Source: Paenibacillus dakarensis (GTDB lineage Bacteria > Bacillota > Bacilli > Paenibacillales > Paenibacillaceae). Taken from it: DNA of 52,890 nt. Numbering within the stretch: position 1 is the stretch's first letter; every line of letters starts with the position of its first letter. Both the position numbers and the translations under genes were made by a program. Positions 1-8,180 of this stretch are shown in pieces. The stretch is from contig NZ_CDSE01000014.1 of the NCBI RefSeq assembly GCF_001373415.1, positions 1 through 52,890 of the forward strand, in the 5' to 3' direction. Under the pieces are notes generated by a model, which saw only the letters and a program-made list of their open reading frames with translations, did not search any database and was not told where the DNA came from.

Positions 1-1418
1 AAACCGCCACTCTCCAGATATTCATTCCCTGCAAAATCACGATGCGGCAGGTATTTGCGCTCAATCTCACGCCATGCGGCTTTACGTTCAGCCGGGGTTG
101 CATCCGGGTTAGCATACACGAAATGCTGAAATTCATCCACAGATACGCCGTAAGGTATGAATTCGAGGCCTGAAGCCAGATGGCTGAACTTATACTTGTC
201 TGCGTCCTCTTTGAAGAACAGCTCCATCCAAGGCCAAGTGAAGAACTCCATACTCATAGAATGAATTTCGCAGGCTTCATAGGTCGGAAAGCTGTATTCC
301 GGCACATTGAAACCACGGCTCTCATACACCTGGAAGGCATGGCCTGCCTCGTGCGTGAGTACATCGATATCTCCAGACGTTCCGTTAAAGTTAGAGAAAA
401 TATACGGTGCCTGGTAATCCGGGATATACGTACAGTATCCTCCAGCCTGCTTGCCTTTCTTGCTCACCAGATCCATGAGACCATTGTCTAACATAAAGTT
501 GAAAAATTCATGGGTCTCCGGCGATAATTCGCTGTACATTTTTTTACCGTTCTCAACAATCCAATCCGGATCACCCTTCGGCTTCGGATTTCCGGACTTA
601 AATGTGAAGCCCTCGTCATAGAACAACAAATCATCAACGCCAATACGGCTGCGCTGGCGCTCCTTCAGCTTCGTTGCAATAGGTACGATGTATTCCTGCA
701 CTTGCTGTCTAAAATTCGCCACCATATCCGCGTTATAATCGGTACGCGCCATGCGGGCATAACCCAGTTCCACGAAGCTGTTATAGCCAAGCTTCTTCGC
801 AATTCTCGTCCGCACTTTAACCAGGTCATCATAGATCCGGTCAAAATCCGCTTCATGCTCAGCCATAAACTGATACCGGGCTGTAAAAGCCCGCTGCCGC
901 ACTTCCCGGTCTTTAGATGACTCATGTGGAGTAAGCTGGGCAAGCGTGAGCTCCTCGCCATCAAAAGGAATCTTTGCCGATGCGATCAGCTGCGTGTACT
1001 CCGTCGCCAATTTATTCTCCAGCTGTAAATCCTCGATCACTTCCGGGCTAAATGTTTTAAGCGACAATTCAGCTAACGCGAACAACTGCCGTCCCCACTT
1101 TGCCTCGAGCTCGGTACGGAACTTGGAGTGTACAAGCGCTCTATAATAATCGGTTATGTATTCCTGCAATACGGGTTCCGCCTCATCCATGAAGTCCCGC
1201 TCTGCCTTGTAAAAGGAATCGTTCGTGTCGATCGAGTAACGGATGCTGGCCAAAGTCGCTTGCGTATCTACATTTTGTCTAAGGCTGTTAATAGCAGACA
1301 TAACCTTATCCTGTTCCTCAAAGGAGGATGCTTCATCAAACTGCTTGAGCAAAGTTTTAAACCGCTGTTCAATTTCCTTGATATCCGGACGTGTATACGG
1401 ATATTCAGAAAACTTCAT
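1..1418 (-). CDS. M3 family oligoendopeptidase (PepF-like), 3' part cut by window edge
   Basis: A zinc metallopeptidase that trims oligopeptides, normally in the cytoplasm. Translating the minus strand from the ATG at 1418 gives 472 residues without a stop, running off the left edge. Residues about 356-360 (bases 339-353) are HEAGH, the HExxH zinc-binding and catalytic motif of family M3. The family is usually about 560-600 residues, so roughly the last 90-100 residues are missing from view. The start was chosen because AAAGGA lies 8 bases upstream; an in-frame ATG nine bases earlier overlaps that ribosome site. Family assignment is firm from the motif and the N-terminal alpha-helical region; the exact subfamily is inferred. 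Confidence 0.9.
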   Translation of the reverse strand, partial: MKFSEYPYTRPDIKEIEQRFKTLLKQFDEASSFEEQDKVMSAINSLRQNVDTQATLASIRYSIDTNDSFYKAERDFMDEAEPVLQEYITDYYRALVHSKFRTELEAKWGRQLFALAELSLKTFSPEVIEDLQLENKLATEYTQLIASAKIPFDGEELTLAQLTPHESSKDREVRQRAFTARYQFMAEHEADFDRIYDDLVKVRTRIAKKLGYNSFVELGYARMARTDYNADMVANFRQQVQEYIVPIATKLKERQRSRIGVDDLLFYDEGFTFKSGNPKPKGDPDWIVENGKKMYSELSPETHEFFNFMLDNGLMDLVSKKGKQAGGYCTYIPDYQAPYIFSNFNGTSGDIDVLTHEAGHAFQVYESRGFNVPEYSFPTYEACEIHSMSMEFFTWPWMELFFKEDADKYKFSHLASGLEFIPYGVSVDEFQHFVYANPDATPAERKAAWREIERKYLPHRDFAGNEYLESGG

Positions 1419-1517
1419 ATATATCATCCTTTCTAGTAGTTCATTATAATCTATTATACTAGAATGAAGGTGGATGAATACCATAAATTTCAATTATATG
1501 GCTATTAAAAGATTTTC

Positions 1518-2078
1518 TTATCGTGTCTTCGAATAAATCAAGTTCTCCAGCAGGCCTGCAATATATGAGGTACCCTTTTGCAGTTCTGCGTCCTCTAACC
1601 TTAACCAGGCATGGCGTTCGTTCATATCGAATGATTGCTCGAGCCATCCAGACAGGCCTTTGCCTCTCCGATCCACTTCCACCAGAACAGACAATCCATC
1701 CCGCTACAGATGCATAATCAATTCCAGCTCTTTCACCCGATCGGCAAACTCATGGCCAGGGTAAAATTCAATTTCTTGAACAAAGGGAATCCCCAGGCCC
1801 ATCCGTGAATTGTACTCACAGGTCGCGCTTTTGAAACGGAAGCCCAGTTCGGATACGGCATCAAAAACAACAGCAGCATACGGATGAGGTGTCACTTCAA
1901 TAAAATCCCGGTCTTTCGGATCCATCGCATTCTCAATATCAAGGCCTGTGCGCAGCCAAACCGGTTGTCTGGAAAGCGTAAGCGGGGTTTCCAACGGGAG
2001 AGGAAACGCAAATGGAATCTCCATTTGTTCTTCCTGTTTCCGACCAGCTTATCCGATGCTCTGAGTCGGCAAGAGTTT
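1518..2078 (-). pseudogene. spo0M-like sporulation-control gene remnant
   Basis: The minus-strand reading frame from 2024 encodes an arrestin-like Spo0M core, including the stretches WLRTGLDIENAMDPKDRDF and VQEIEFYPGHEF. A TAG at 1704-1706 stops it. The same frame continues past that stop with LVEVDRRGKGLSGWLEQ, which is the next conserved Spo0M segment, and ends at a TAA at 1518-1520. Upstream of 2024 the matching frame is interrupted by TAA and resumes in another frame as EHRIS, so there is also a frameshift. About the first 60-70 residues are absent because the next gene ends only some 45 bases away. I infer a decayed copy. A functional spo0M may exist elsewhere in the genome. Confidence 0.75.
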
Positions 2079-2123
2079 TATTAAAAAATGACACCTTATC
2101 CCCTCGTCTTTCTTACTAAATGC

Positions 2124-3179
2124 TCATTTTACTGTATGCTTCTTCACCGCCGGCATAATTTCAGTTGCGATTAGTTCAATGTTCTGCATGATTTTCTCAA
2201 ATGGCAGGCCTCCAAAATCAATCTGTGCCATAAACCGCTGCTGCCCGTACAGCTCGTATTGGTATAACATCTTCTCGATAATCTGCTGCGGACTCCCCAC
2301 CATCAATGCCTCACGATAGTCGGTGGACTGCTCAAATTGCTGTTTTGGATAGCCGCTGCCTTTTAGCGCCGCCATACCGGAGTTAAGATATGGAAAGTAT
2401 TCACGCAGTGCATCCTGCGAGTTTTTCGCTGTATAGAATAAGCTTGTTGTCGCAATCGGCAAGGCTTTGGGATTAAAACCACTCCGCGCAGCCGCCTCCC
2501 GGTATGCATCAACCGACCGTTTAAAGTTAATCGCCGGGCCCCCGAGCGTCGTTAACATCATCGGAACCCCTGCATAACCCGCCTTAACCGCACTTGCCGG
2601 CGGACCTCCAACGGCCCGCCAAATCGGCATTTTTCCACTTGGAGGCTGAGGAAGAATGGCTGCATTTTTAAGCGGTGCACGAAACTGGCCCTCCCACGTT
2701 ACTCTCTCTTCCTCATTCAGCTTCATTAAGAGCTCCAGCTTCTCTTCGAACAATTCTTCATAATCACGCACATCATAACCGAGCAGACTGTACGCGCCAA
2801 CCCGAGAGCCGCGACCTGCCACGATTTCAGCACGGCCTCTGGAGATCAGGTCCAGTGTTGCGAAGTCCTCATATACACGTACCGGATCAGAAGTGCTGAG
2901 TACAGTTGCGGAGCTTGCAATCTTAATATTTTGGGTTGCTTGAGCAATAGCACCGAGAATGACCGTATGTGCCTGTGTTGTAAAAAACTCCTGATGGCTC
3001 TCACCTACAGCGAACACATCGAGTCCCGCTTCGTCAGCTAATTTGCCGGCCTCGATAATTTCGTGGATACGCTGTTCTGCACTTATCCGGTGACCGGTTA
3101 ACGGATCAAGTAAATGATCCCCGATCGAATATAAGCCAATCTCTATTCCTTTATGTGTATCCATGCGATATTGTTCCAT
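2124..3179 (-). CDS. LLM-class flavin-dependent oxidoreductase
   Basis: A 351-residue luciferase-like monooxygenase-family protein, predicted to use FMN in the cytoplasm. The N-terminal region carries FAVGESHQEFF, followed by IASSATVLSTSDPVRVYE and the loop GRGSRVGAYSLLGYD near residues 120-135, all typical of the bacterial LLM group with a TIM-barrel fold. AAGGAG lies 8 bases upstream of the ATG at 3179. It is 15 bases downstream of the dioxygenase gene on the same strand, so the two are probably cotranscribed. Its substrate cannot be read from sequence. Pairing with a ring-cleaving VOC dioxygenase and a MarR regulator suggests aromatic or quinone stress, which is inference. Confidence 0.85.
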   Translation of the reverse strand: MEQYRMDTHKGIEIGLYSIGDHLLDPLTGHRISAEQRIHEIIEAGKLADEAGLDVFAVGESHQEFFTTQAHTVILGAIAQATQNIKIASSATVLSTSDPVRVYEDFATLDLISRGRAEIVAGRGSRVGAYSLLGYDVRDYEELFEEKLELLMKLNEEERVTWEGQFRAPLKNAAILPQPPSGKMPIWRAVGGPPASAVKAGYAGVPMMLTTLGGPAINFKRSVDAYREAAARSGFNPKALPIATTSLFYTAKNSQDALREYFPYLNSGMAALKGSGYPKQQFEQSTDYREALMVGSPQQIIEKMLYQYELYGQQRFMAQIDFGGLPFEKIMQNIELIATEIMPAVKKHTVK

Positions 3180-3194
3180 GGGGCCATCTCCTTC

Positions 3195-4136
3195 TTAATC
3201 TAATGGTGTAAGCATTTTTTCAATTTCTGCTCGTCTATCTTCCAAAAAAGGCGGTAAGTCGAGCTTACTCCCAAGCTCCTCCATATTCGAATCTACTGCA
3301 AACCCGGGTCCATCCGTTGCAATCTCAAATAAAATACCATTCGGTTCACGGAAATATAAACTCTTGAAATAATAGCGGTCAATTACTCCTGATGAGTTGA
3401 GACCTCTAGCCTTGATCTCATTATCCCAGTGTGCGAGCTCTTCATCATTCTTCACACGGATCGCCAGATGATGGATACTTCCCCGGCCTGGTTTTTCTCT
3501 TGGACCCTCTTTCTGCTTCACCACAATTTCACCGATAACCTCTCCGCTAACGGATTGGTAAACGGCTTCAGCTTCAGAACGCGAAACCTCGATATATCCG
3601 AATATATCCTTGAGTGTTCTCGCCATCGTATCTATATTTCGCACGGTCATCTCAACAGTTCCCATGCCCAGAATGCGGTGTTTCTGTGAAACTGCAGAGC
3701 CTTCCCAAGCTGCCCAGAAATCCGGTACCTTTTGACCCTCGCTATTAATCAAAACAAGACGCAGTCCTTCAGGATCTTCAAAAGGAAGTGCCTCTCTGCC
3801 GGCATATGTCGTAATGTCCCAGTGCTTGACGTCAAAGGCTTCAAGCCGATTCTTCCAATAATTCAGACTCTCCAGTGAAGGAACAAGCAGGCCAATCCCC
3901 GTGATTGCATTCGTACCCCGAACAGTACGACCTACCATCGGCATTTCAAAAAATGATAACTCCGTACCCGGGCTTCCCGTCAAATCTCCATAAAATAAAT
4001 GATACATGGATGGATCGTCTTGATTAACGGTCTTTTTCACCCGCCGCAGGCCAAGTACCTCTCGATAGAATTGGCTGTTGATTTGAGCGTTTTTCGTAAT
4101 CATAGAGACATGATGATGTCCCGGAATGGTATACAT
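3195..4136 (-). CDS. VOC-family ring-cleaving dioxygenase (MhqA/MhqO-like)
   Basis: A 313-residue protein with two vicinal-oxygen-chelate halves, like the Bacillus hydroquinone-detoxifying dioxygenases. Likely metal ligands are a His in GHHHV (residues 6-10), His in IHHLAIR (221-227) and Glu271 in LFEIATDGPGF. The N-terminal half also has the family stretch LGLRRVKKTVNQDDPSMYHL. The frame is open further upstream to a TTG at 4178, but that TTG lies inside a palindrome. The ATG at 4136 has GAGGAGG 8 bases before it, so I chose it. The gene heads a two-gene unit with the LLM oxidoreductase; the MarR gene lies just upstream on the same strand with its own promoter region. Confidence 0.87.
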   Translation of the reverse strand: MYTIPGHHHVSMITKNAQINSQFYREVLGLRRVKKTVNQDDPSMYHLFYGDLTGSPGTELSFFEMPMVGRTVRGTNAITGIGLLVPSLESLNYWKNRLEAFDVKHWDITTYAGREALPFEDPEGLRLVLINSEGQKVPDFWAAWEGSAVSQKHRILGMGTVEMTVRNIDTMARTLKDIFGYIEVSRSEAEAVYQSVSGEVIGEIVVKQKEGPREKPGRGSIHHLAIRVKNDEELAHWDNEIKARGLNSSGVIDRYYFKSLYFREPNGILFEIATDGPGFAVDSNMEELGSKLDLPPFLEDRRAEIEKMLTPLD

Positions 4137-4164
4137 TTGAAATCCTCCTCTATCAGATTTAATA

Positions 4165-4180
4165 ACTTGATTAATCAAGT
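4165..4180. promoter_or_regulatory. 16-bp palindrome upstream of dioxygenase gene (candidate MarR operator)
   Basis: ACTTGATTAATCAAGT is a perfect 16-bp palindrome starting about 29 bases before the dioxygenase ATG. Its right arm continues as CAAGTGATA, a nonamer that also occurs at 4736-4744 upstream of the MarR gene. MarR proteins typically bind such palindromes as dimers. Binding is inferred. Confidence 0.55.
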
Positions 4181-4236
4181 GATACCTTAAAAAAATATGT
4201 TCTGAGTCATGGTAAACTTTTTACCCTGTACTGAAA

Positions 4237-4689
4237 CTATGACATGGACTCAGGCGGTATTTCTTTTTTCTCGCTATGTTTATGAACACGTGTCATGAGG
4301 GTGTACAATGTTTTCTTCTCTTCATCTGTCAACACGTCATCAAAGAAAGAAGACTGGAACGCAAGCTGTTCTGGCATAGCCCTTTCCAAAATGGCTGTTC
4401 CTTGCGCTGTTAACGATATCGTCTTTGTCTTCCAGTCCTGCTTCCGTTCAATATACCCTTCCTTCTCAAGACGGGCGAGCATGCGTGAGATTCCGCCTTG
4501 GGTTACCGTTACTTTCTCTGCAAGCTCTATTTGAGTCAGCGGCTGATATACATGAATCTGTGCAAGCACATCAAATTGTGCGGTGGTCAGATCAAAACGC
4601 TTCAGAAATTCATTCGACATCTGGTTGCTCTGGTTCGTGAAACGCACCAAACGCAGCCAAATTAATGATCCAATCGTATTATTTTGCAT
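4237..4689 (-). CDS. MarR family transcriptional regulator
   Basis: A 150-residue winged-helix regulator. Residues about 50-95 form the helix-turn-helix and wing: [20 protein letters not shown] followed by [20 protein letters not shown]. Length and layout fit MarR/MhqR-type repressors. GGAGAGGGGG precedes the ATG at 4689 with a 7-base gap. It lies directly upstream of the dioxygenase and LLM genes on the same strand and shares a CAAGTGATA half-site with their promoter, so it probably represses that pair and itself. The ligand is unknown; phenolic or quinone compounds would fit the target enzyme, by inference. Confidence 0.85.
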   Translation of the reverse strand: MQNNTIGSLIWLRLVRFTNQSNQMSNEFLKRFDLTTAQFDVLAQIHVYQPLTQIELAEKVTVTQGGISRMLARLEKEGYIERKQDWKTKTISLTAQGTAILERAMPEQLAFQSSFFDDVLTDEEKKTLYTLMTRVHKHSEKKEIPPESMS

Positions 4690-4721
4690 TTCATTTCCCC
4701 CTCTCCAGTGTCGTTGTTAAG

Positions 4722-4743
4722 ATCACTTTACCACTCAAGTGAT
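4722..4743. promoter_or_regulatory. Inverted repeat upstream of marR (candidate autoregulatory operator)
   Basis: ATCACTT (4722-4728) and AAGTGAT (4737-4743) form a 7-bp inverted repeat with an 8-base spacer, 33 bases before the MarR start codon. The right arm lies in CAAGTGATA, shared with the palindrome at 4165-4183. This fits one regulator acting on both promoters. Confidence 0.45.
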
Positions 4744-4833
4744 AAAGTTACAAGGAGTTTTATCGCACAGGATCTAGATCTGAAGCCGATTCCGAGCACA
4801 ACCCAGATAATGTTCTGAGTGTGCCCGGCTTCA

Positions 4834-6300
4834 TTATGCCTTTTGAATTATATTACCACTTTGTATTTCATACACATGATCCGCTACATTCTCCAATAAA
4901 CGAACATCGTGTGTTATAAAGAGGATCGTTCCCTCATAACTCTTCATCAAATTTTCCAAGGCCTCTACTGCAGGAATATCAAGAAAATTACTTGGTTCAT
5001 CCATAAGTAGGATGTTATACCGCCCCAATAGCATTTTGGCAAGCTGCAATTTAATGATTTCTCCGCCGCTTAAAACCGATATCTCTTTCCTCACATCCTG
5101 AGGTGTAAAACCCATGGAGGCTAATACCGCTCGAATTTCCGGCACTTGATAGTCACAGTCTTCAAGCATATATTCCATAATTCCTTGGGTACGATTCATC
5201 TTGTAACCGGTTTGTGCAAAATAACCAATCTTCGCTTTAGGCGATATCGAGATTCCCTCTTCTTTATCTAAAATCATTTGGAAAAGAGTTGTCTTCCCCG
5301 TTCCATTGGCACCCGTTATCCCGATCTTCGAGCCGAGTGGAAACTGGAAAGATGCCCTCTCAAAAATAACCTTGTCACCAAACCGTTTGTCGATCTCACT
5401 TCCCGTAATCGGAAATGGATTATGCAGCCCCAAGGCTCTACTCTGTCTGAATTGAATAGAACGTTTCGTTTCAGGTGGCAATACATTACCAAGCGCTTCG
5501 ATGCGGTGCTCCATATTTTTGGCGGCATTATGAAGCTGCTTCTGTTTACTGCCGGTCGGCTTTTGATGAGCTAATCGCCCACCGCTTTCAGTGCTGTTTT
5601 TTTTCGAAGCTCCCTTTGCCTTCTGTTCCATCTTTCGGGCTTGTTTATGCTTTTCTTCAATCGCCTTCTCAAGCCGCTCTCGCTCCTCTGTAAATTGCTT
5701 ATATCTCGCAGCCTGGCTTTGCCGCTCATCTTCCTTCTGAGCCAAGTACTCTGAATATCCGCCCCAATACTCGGTAATCTTGCCATCCTTCAGTTCCCAT
5801 ATTTTATCAACAACTTGATCCAGAAAATATCGGTCATGACTGATCACGAGCAGAGCACCAGAATAATATTTAAGCTGATGAATCAAAAAGTCTACACCCT
5901 CCCTGTCCAGGTGAGACGTGGGCTCATCCGCAAAAATACCATGTACATCTTCCGACAGCGCCTGGGCAATTTTCAGCCGTGTCTCTTCGCCGCCGCTCAT
6001 CTTCTCCGAATAAGAAGAACGATCTACTCCGAGTTTCCCCATTAGAGCATAATCCTTGACCTCTTGTAAGGTGACATCATCCAGCTGCGGGATATAGGTG
6101 AAGCTGCCTTCCCGAACAATTTGGGTATGAGGTAACTGAATTTCACCCAGCAGCACCTTTAACAGCGTGCTCTTGCCCGCTCCATTCGCCCCTACCAGAC
6201 CGATCCGGTCATAACTGTAAAGCTCCAACCCATCTATATCTAATACATCCTGTCCCTTGTACTCCACATAAATATCTTCTGCTTTTATTAATAATTCCAT
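4834..6300 (-). CDS. ABC-F ribosomal protection ATPase (Msr/Vga/VmlR-type)
   Basis: A 488-residue soluble protein with two ABC ATPase domains and no membrane segment. Walker A motifs are GANGAGKST (about 37-45) and GANGTGKTT (about 330-338). The signatures are MSGGEETRL and LSGGEIIKL, and the Walker B segments are [11 protein letters not shown] and [12 protein letters not shown]. Between them lies a basic, coiled-coil linker (about 190-290), the part that reaches into the peptidyl-transferase region in ABC-F resistance factors. Length equals that of Msr(A). ABC-F factors dislodge macrolide, lincosamide, streptogramin or pleuromutilin drugs; which one here is unknown. The ATG at 6300 has GGAGG 8 bases upstream; the earlier ATG at 6306 is too close to it. 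The leader upstream strongly suggests drug-induced expression. Confidence 0.88.
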   Translation of the reverse strand: MELLIKAEDIYVEYKGQDVLDIDGLELYSYDRIGLVGANGAGKSTLLKVLLGEIQLPHTQIVREGSFTYIPQLDDVTLQEVKDYALMGKLGVDRSSYSEKMSGGEETRLKIAQALSEDVHGIFADEPTSHLDREGVDFLIHQLKYYSGALLVISHDRYFLDQVVDKIWELKDGKITEYWGGYSEYLAQKEDERQSQAARYKQFTEERERLEKAIEEKHKQARKMEQKAKGASKKNSTESGGRLAHQKPTGSKQKQLHNAAKNMEHRIEALGNVLPPETKRSIQFRQSRALGLHNPFPITGSEIDKRFGDKVIFERASFQFPLGSKIGITGANGTGKTTLFQMILDKEEGISISPKAKIGYFAQTGYKMNRTQGIMEYMLEDCDYQVPEIRAVLASMGFTPQDVRKEISVLSGGEIIKLQLAKMLLGRYNILLMDEPSNFLDIPAVEALENLMKSYEGTILFITHDVRLLENVADHVYEIQSGNIIQKA

Positions 6301-6312
6301 TTTCATTTCCTC

Positions 6313-6361
6313 CTTCTAAAATCGCAGTTTCGATTCGCAGGTGGACCTGCGATTTGAGAAG
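6313..6361 (-). promoter_or_regulatory. Ribosome-site-sequestering hairpin with competing hairpin
   Basis: In the mRNA, CTTCTCAAATCGCAG (6347-6361) can pair with CTGCGATTTTAGAAG (6313-6327), a 15-position stem with one mismatch. The 3' arm covers AGAAG of the ABC-F ribosome site AGAAGGAGG. A second hairpin, CGCAGGTCCACCTGCG (6336-6351), uses part of the same 5' arm and excludes the first. This is the layout of translational attenuators. The pairing is visible in the sequence; switching is inferred. Confidence 0.7.
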
Positions 6362-6367
6362 TGAGGA

Positions 6368-6400
6368 TTATATAAAGAAGTACCAGTGCATCCTTTTCAT
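6368..6400 (-). CDS. Leader peptide 2 of ABC-F gene (10 residues)
   Basis: A ten-codon open frame MKRMHWYFFI ending in TAA, with AAGGGAG 8 bases before its ATG at 6400. It ends 7 bases before the 5' arm of the hairpin that hides the ABC-F ribosome site. A ribosome stalled on it by a drug would cover that arm and favour translation of the ABC-F gene, as in erm-type leaders. Its position and good ribosome site support function; no similarity claim is made. Confidence 0.6.
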   Translation of the reverse strand: MKRMHWYFFI

Positions 6401-6435
6401 CGTCAAAGCTCCCTTCATGAATTGCTTTTGTGGGC

Positions 6436-6483
6436 ATAAAAAATACAGATCCAAGGCCATATGCGGGCTTCAGATCTGTATTT
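6436..6483 (-). terminator. Intrinsic terminator inside ABC-F leader (attenuator)
   Basis: On the minus strand, AAATACAGATC (6473-6483) pairs with GATCTGTATTT (6441-6451), an 11-bp perfect stem with a partly paired inner loop. It is followed directly by a T run (TTTTTT) at 6438-6443. It lies between the first leader peptide and the ABC-F gene, so it should end transcription unless it is bypassed. Confidence 0.8.
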
Positions 6484-6499
6484 ATCACGGGAGAGGACA

Positions 6500-6542
6500 C
6501 GGCGATATGACAGTACAGCCAAATAAGCTGTACTCATCGCCA
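6500..6542 (-). promoter_or_regulatory. Leader hairpin upstream of attenuator
   Basis: On the minus strand GGCGATGAGTACAGC pairs with GCTGTACTGTCATATCGCC: a 7-bp GTACAGC/GCTGTAC core extended by GGCGAT/ATCGCC across a small bulge. It lies just upstream of the intrinsic terminator. It may act as a pause hairpin or a competing structure; the role is inferred. Confidence 0.5.
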
Positions 6543-6615
6543 TCTATGCCTTCATCCGTACAAATAAGCAGCTCAAAAAAAGCCCACAATTGCGGAACAC
6601 TTTTTTATTGCCATC

Positions 6616-6642
6616 TTATCTGATACGCATGGAGTTCAGCAT
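6616..6642 (-). CDS. Leader peptide 1 of ABC-F gene (8 residues)
   Basis: Eight codons, MLNSMRIR, ending in TAA. A strong AGAGGAGG ribosome site (6653-6660) precedes the ATG at 6642 by 10 bases. It is the first open frame after the promoter and lies upstream of the leader terminator. This matches ribosome-mediated transcription attenuation known for ABC-F and other antibiotic-resistance genes. Too short for homology; called from position and ribosome site. Confidence 0.65.
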   Translation of the reverse strand: MLNSMRIR

Positions 6643-6675
6643 AGATAACGAGCCTCCTCTTAATGAATTTATTGA

Positions 6676-6705
6676 ATAGTAACATTGGACAGCTCTGGGT
6701 GTCAA
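6676..6705 (-). promoter_or_regulatory. Sigma-A promoter of the ABC-F leader
   Basis: On the minus strand the -35 box TTGACA (6700-6705) and -10 box TACTAT (6676-6681) are 18 bases apart. Transcription would start near 6669, giving a leader of about 370 nt before the ABC-F start codon. Confidence 0.75.
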
Positions 6706-6785
6706 CGTTACATGTGAGTCCTCCGGTGAGGAAAGGTGCACTCTAATTGAAGGCTTAGCAAATTTTTTTAAATATTGACTGGACG

Positions 6786-8135
6786 CTACTCTTGGCCTTT
6801 CACCATAACGGTCAGTGCACTCTTCGCAGGCATCTCAAGCGAGACCACCTCGTTACCGCGTACAATAACCGATGTATTCTCCGGGCTTTCGCTGTCATTA
6901 AACAGCACTACGGCGACGGAGCCATCCACATTGCGGAACGCTACCGAGCGAATCTTCTCGTTGCTTGGCGATGCTATCCGCACCGCTTTCGGGCGGATAC
7001 ACTTGCTGAAATGCGCGAGCGCATAATAGTCAAGCGTATACGTCAGTTCACGCGACTGCTGGTTCACCGTTACAATACCGCGGCAGGTGCTCTGTCCAAA
7101 TCCAGGCACGGTTGGCCCGTTCTTCTCATCCAGCGCCATGTTCCACAAGACGAAGGATTTGCTGTAATTCCGCAAAATTTCAATCCCGGTCCGCATCACG
7201 TTGGAAAATGCCGGCTCGAACGCCGGGATCCATTCCCCGCCTGAGCCTTCCGTAAAATGAACCTCTTTGTCCGGATAAGCTTCGTACACATCAGTCTGAG
7301 CGGATGGAGCTCCGCCGTACCAGTGCCATGCGACGCCATCAACCTCATCCCGGGCTTTCTCCAGAACCTCAAGCGGGTAGCCCGGCTCATCCCAGTTATG
7401 ATCGTAGCATAGAATTTTCGTTGTAATGCCGTTCTCTCTAAACTGCGGCTTCAGATGGTTTTTAATAAAATCGCTCTGCACTTCCGGCTTCATAATCATT
7501 CCGGGATAATGCCCCGGTGAATAGAGCGCCTCATTCTGCGGCGTGACCGCGTATATTGGAAGCCCATACCTGCCGTATGCCTGGAGATAGCGAACAAAAT
7601 AATTTGCATATACCGGATAGTACTCCTTCTTCAGTTCACCACCGATCATCGAGCCGCTCGTCTTCATCCAGCCCGGCGGGCTCCATGGGGAGCCCATCAG
7701 CTTGATATCCGGGTTCAGGCGCAGCGCCTCCTGCAGCAGCGGAACAATATCCTCCTCATCATGCGCAATCGAGAAATGCTTCAGCTCCACATCCGTCTCG
7801 CCTTCCGGCATATCATTATAGCTGTAGAAATCCCGCGCGTAATCGGAGGCTCCCATCGGATTCCGGAGGACGGACAGGCCGATTCCTTCCTCCGCATCAA
7901 ACAGCTTCCGCATTAGAGCAGTCCGCTGCTCCGGCTCCAGTATCCGGTGAATCAGATAGGCTGACGAATCCGTGAATGATGCGCCGAATCCGTCCATCTC
8001 CTGGTAGGCTACACGCTCATCAACTTCGATCTGATGCAGCTTTCCTGCCGGTGATACGGCATCAAGCTGCTCCTTCTTTTTTTCAACAAACAGCTCGTCT
8101 TCCCCGTTTGACTGATAAATGGTTATGTCCCGCAT
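6786..8135 (-). CDS. GH30 glycoside hydrolase (beta-glucosidase/glucanase type), intracellular
   Basis: A 449-residue protein with the GH30 TIM barrel and C-terminal beta domain. Catalytic residues are visible: the acid/base Glu in TPQNE (about residue 202) and the nucleophile Glu in FTEGSGG (about 296). The N-terminal DGFGASFTDSSA and GSPWSPPGWMKT segments are family hallmarks. No signal peptide is present, so it should act inside the cell on imported oligosaccharides. The ATG at 8135 has GGAGG 8 bases upstream; an in-frame ATG at 8156 does not. It is the last gene of the import operon, 45 bases after the binding-protein gene. Substrates of the family include beta-1,6-glucan and glucosyl or xylosyl linkages; not resolved here. 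Confidence 0.88.
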   Translation of the reverse strand: MRDITIYQSNGEDELFVEKKKEQLDAVSPAGKLHQIEVDERVAYQEMDGFGASFTDSSAYLIHRILEPEQRTALMRKLFDAEEGIGLSVLRNPMGASDYARDFYSYNDMPEGETDVELKHFSIAHDEEDIVPLLQEALRLNPDIKLMGSPWSPPGWMKTSGSMIGGELKKEYYPVYANYFVRYLQAYGRYGLPIYAVTPQNEALYSPGHYPGMIMKPEVQSDFIKNHLKPQFRENGITTKILCYDHNWDEPGYPLEVLEKARDEVDGVAWHWYGGAPSAQTDVYEAYPDKEVHFTEGSGGEWIPAFEPAFSNVMRTGIEILRNYSKSFVLWNMALDEKNGPTVPGFGQSTCRGIVTVNQQSRELTYTLDYYALAHFSKCIRPKAVRIASPSNEKIRSVAFRNVDGSVAVVLFNDSESPENTSVIVRGNEVVSLEMPAKSALTVMVKGQE

Positions 8136-8180
8136 GCTGCTTCCCTCCGGCTCCATGATAACCGATCCTTATACTTCTTA

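Noticed and set aside
180..491. Open frame opposite the M3 peptidase
   Set aside because: It lies fully inside the peptidase gene on the other strand, where the HEAGH-containing frame explains the sequence; no ribosome site.
6303..6500. 65-codon frame on the minus strand upstream of the ABC-F gene
   Set aside because: It crosses the leader terminator and both hairpins and has no good ribosome site; the short leader peptides explain the region better.
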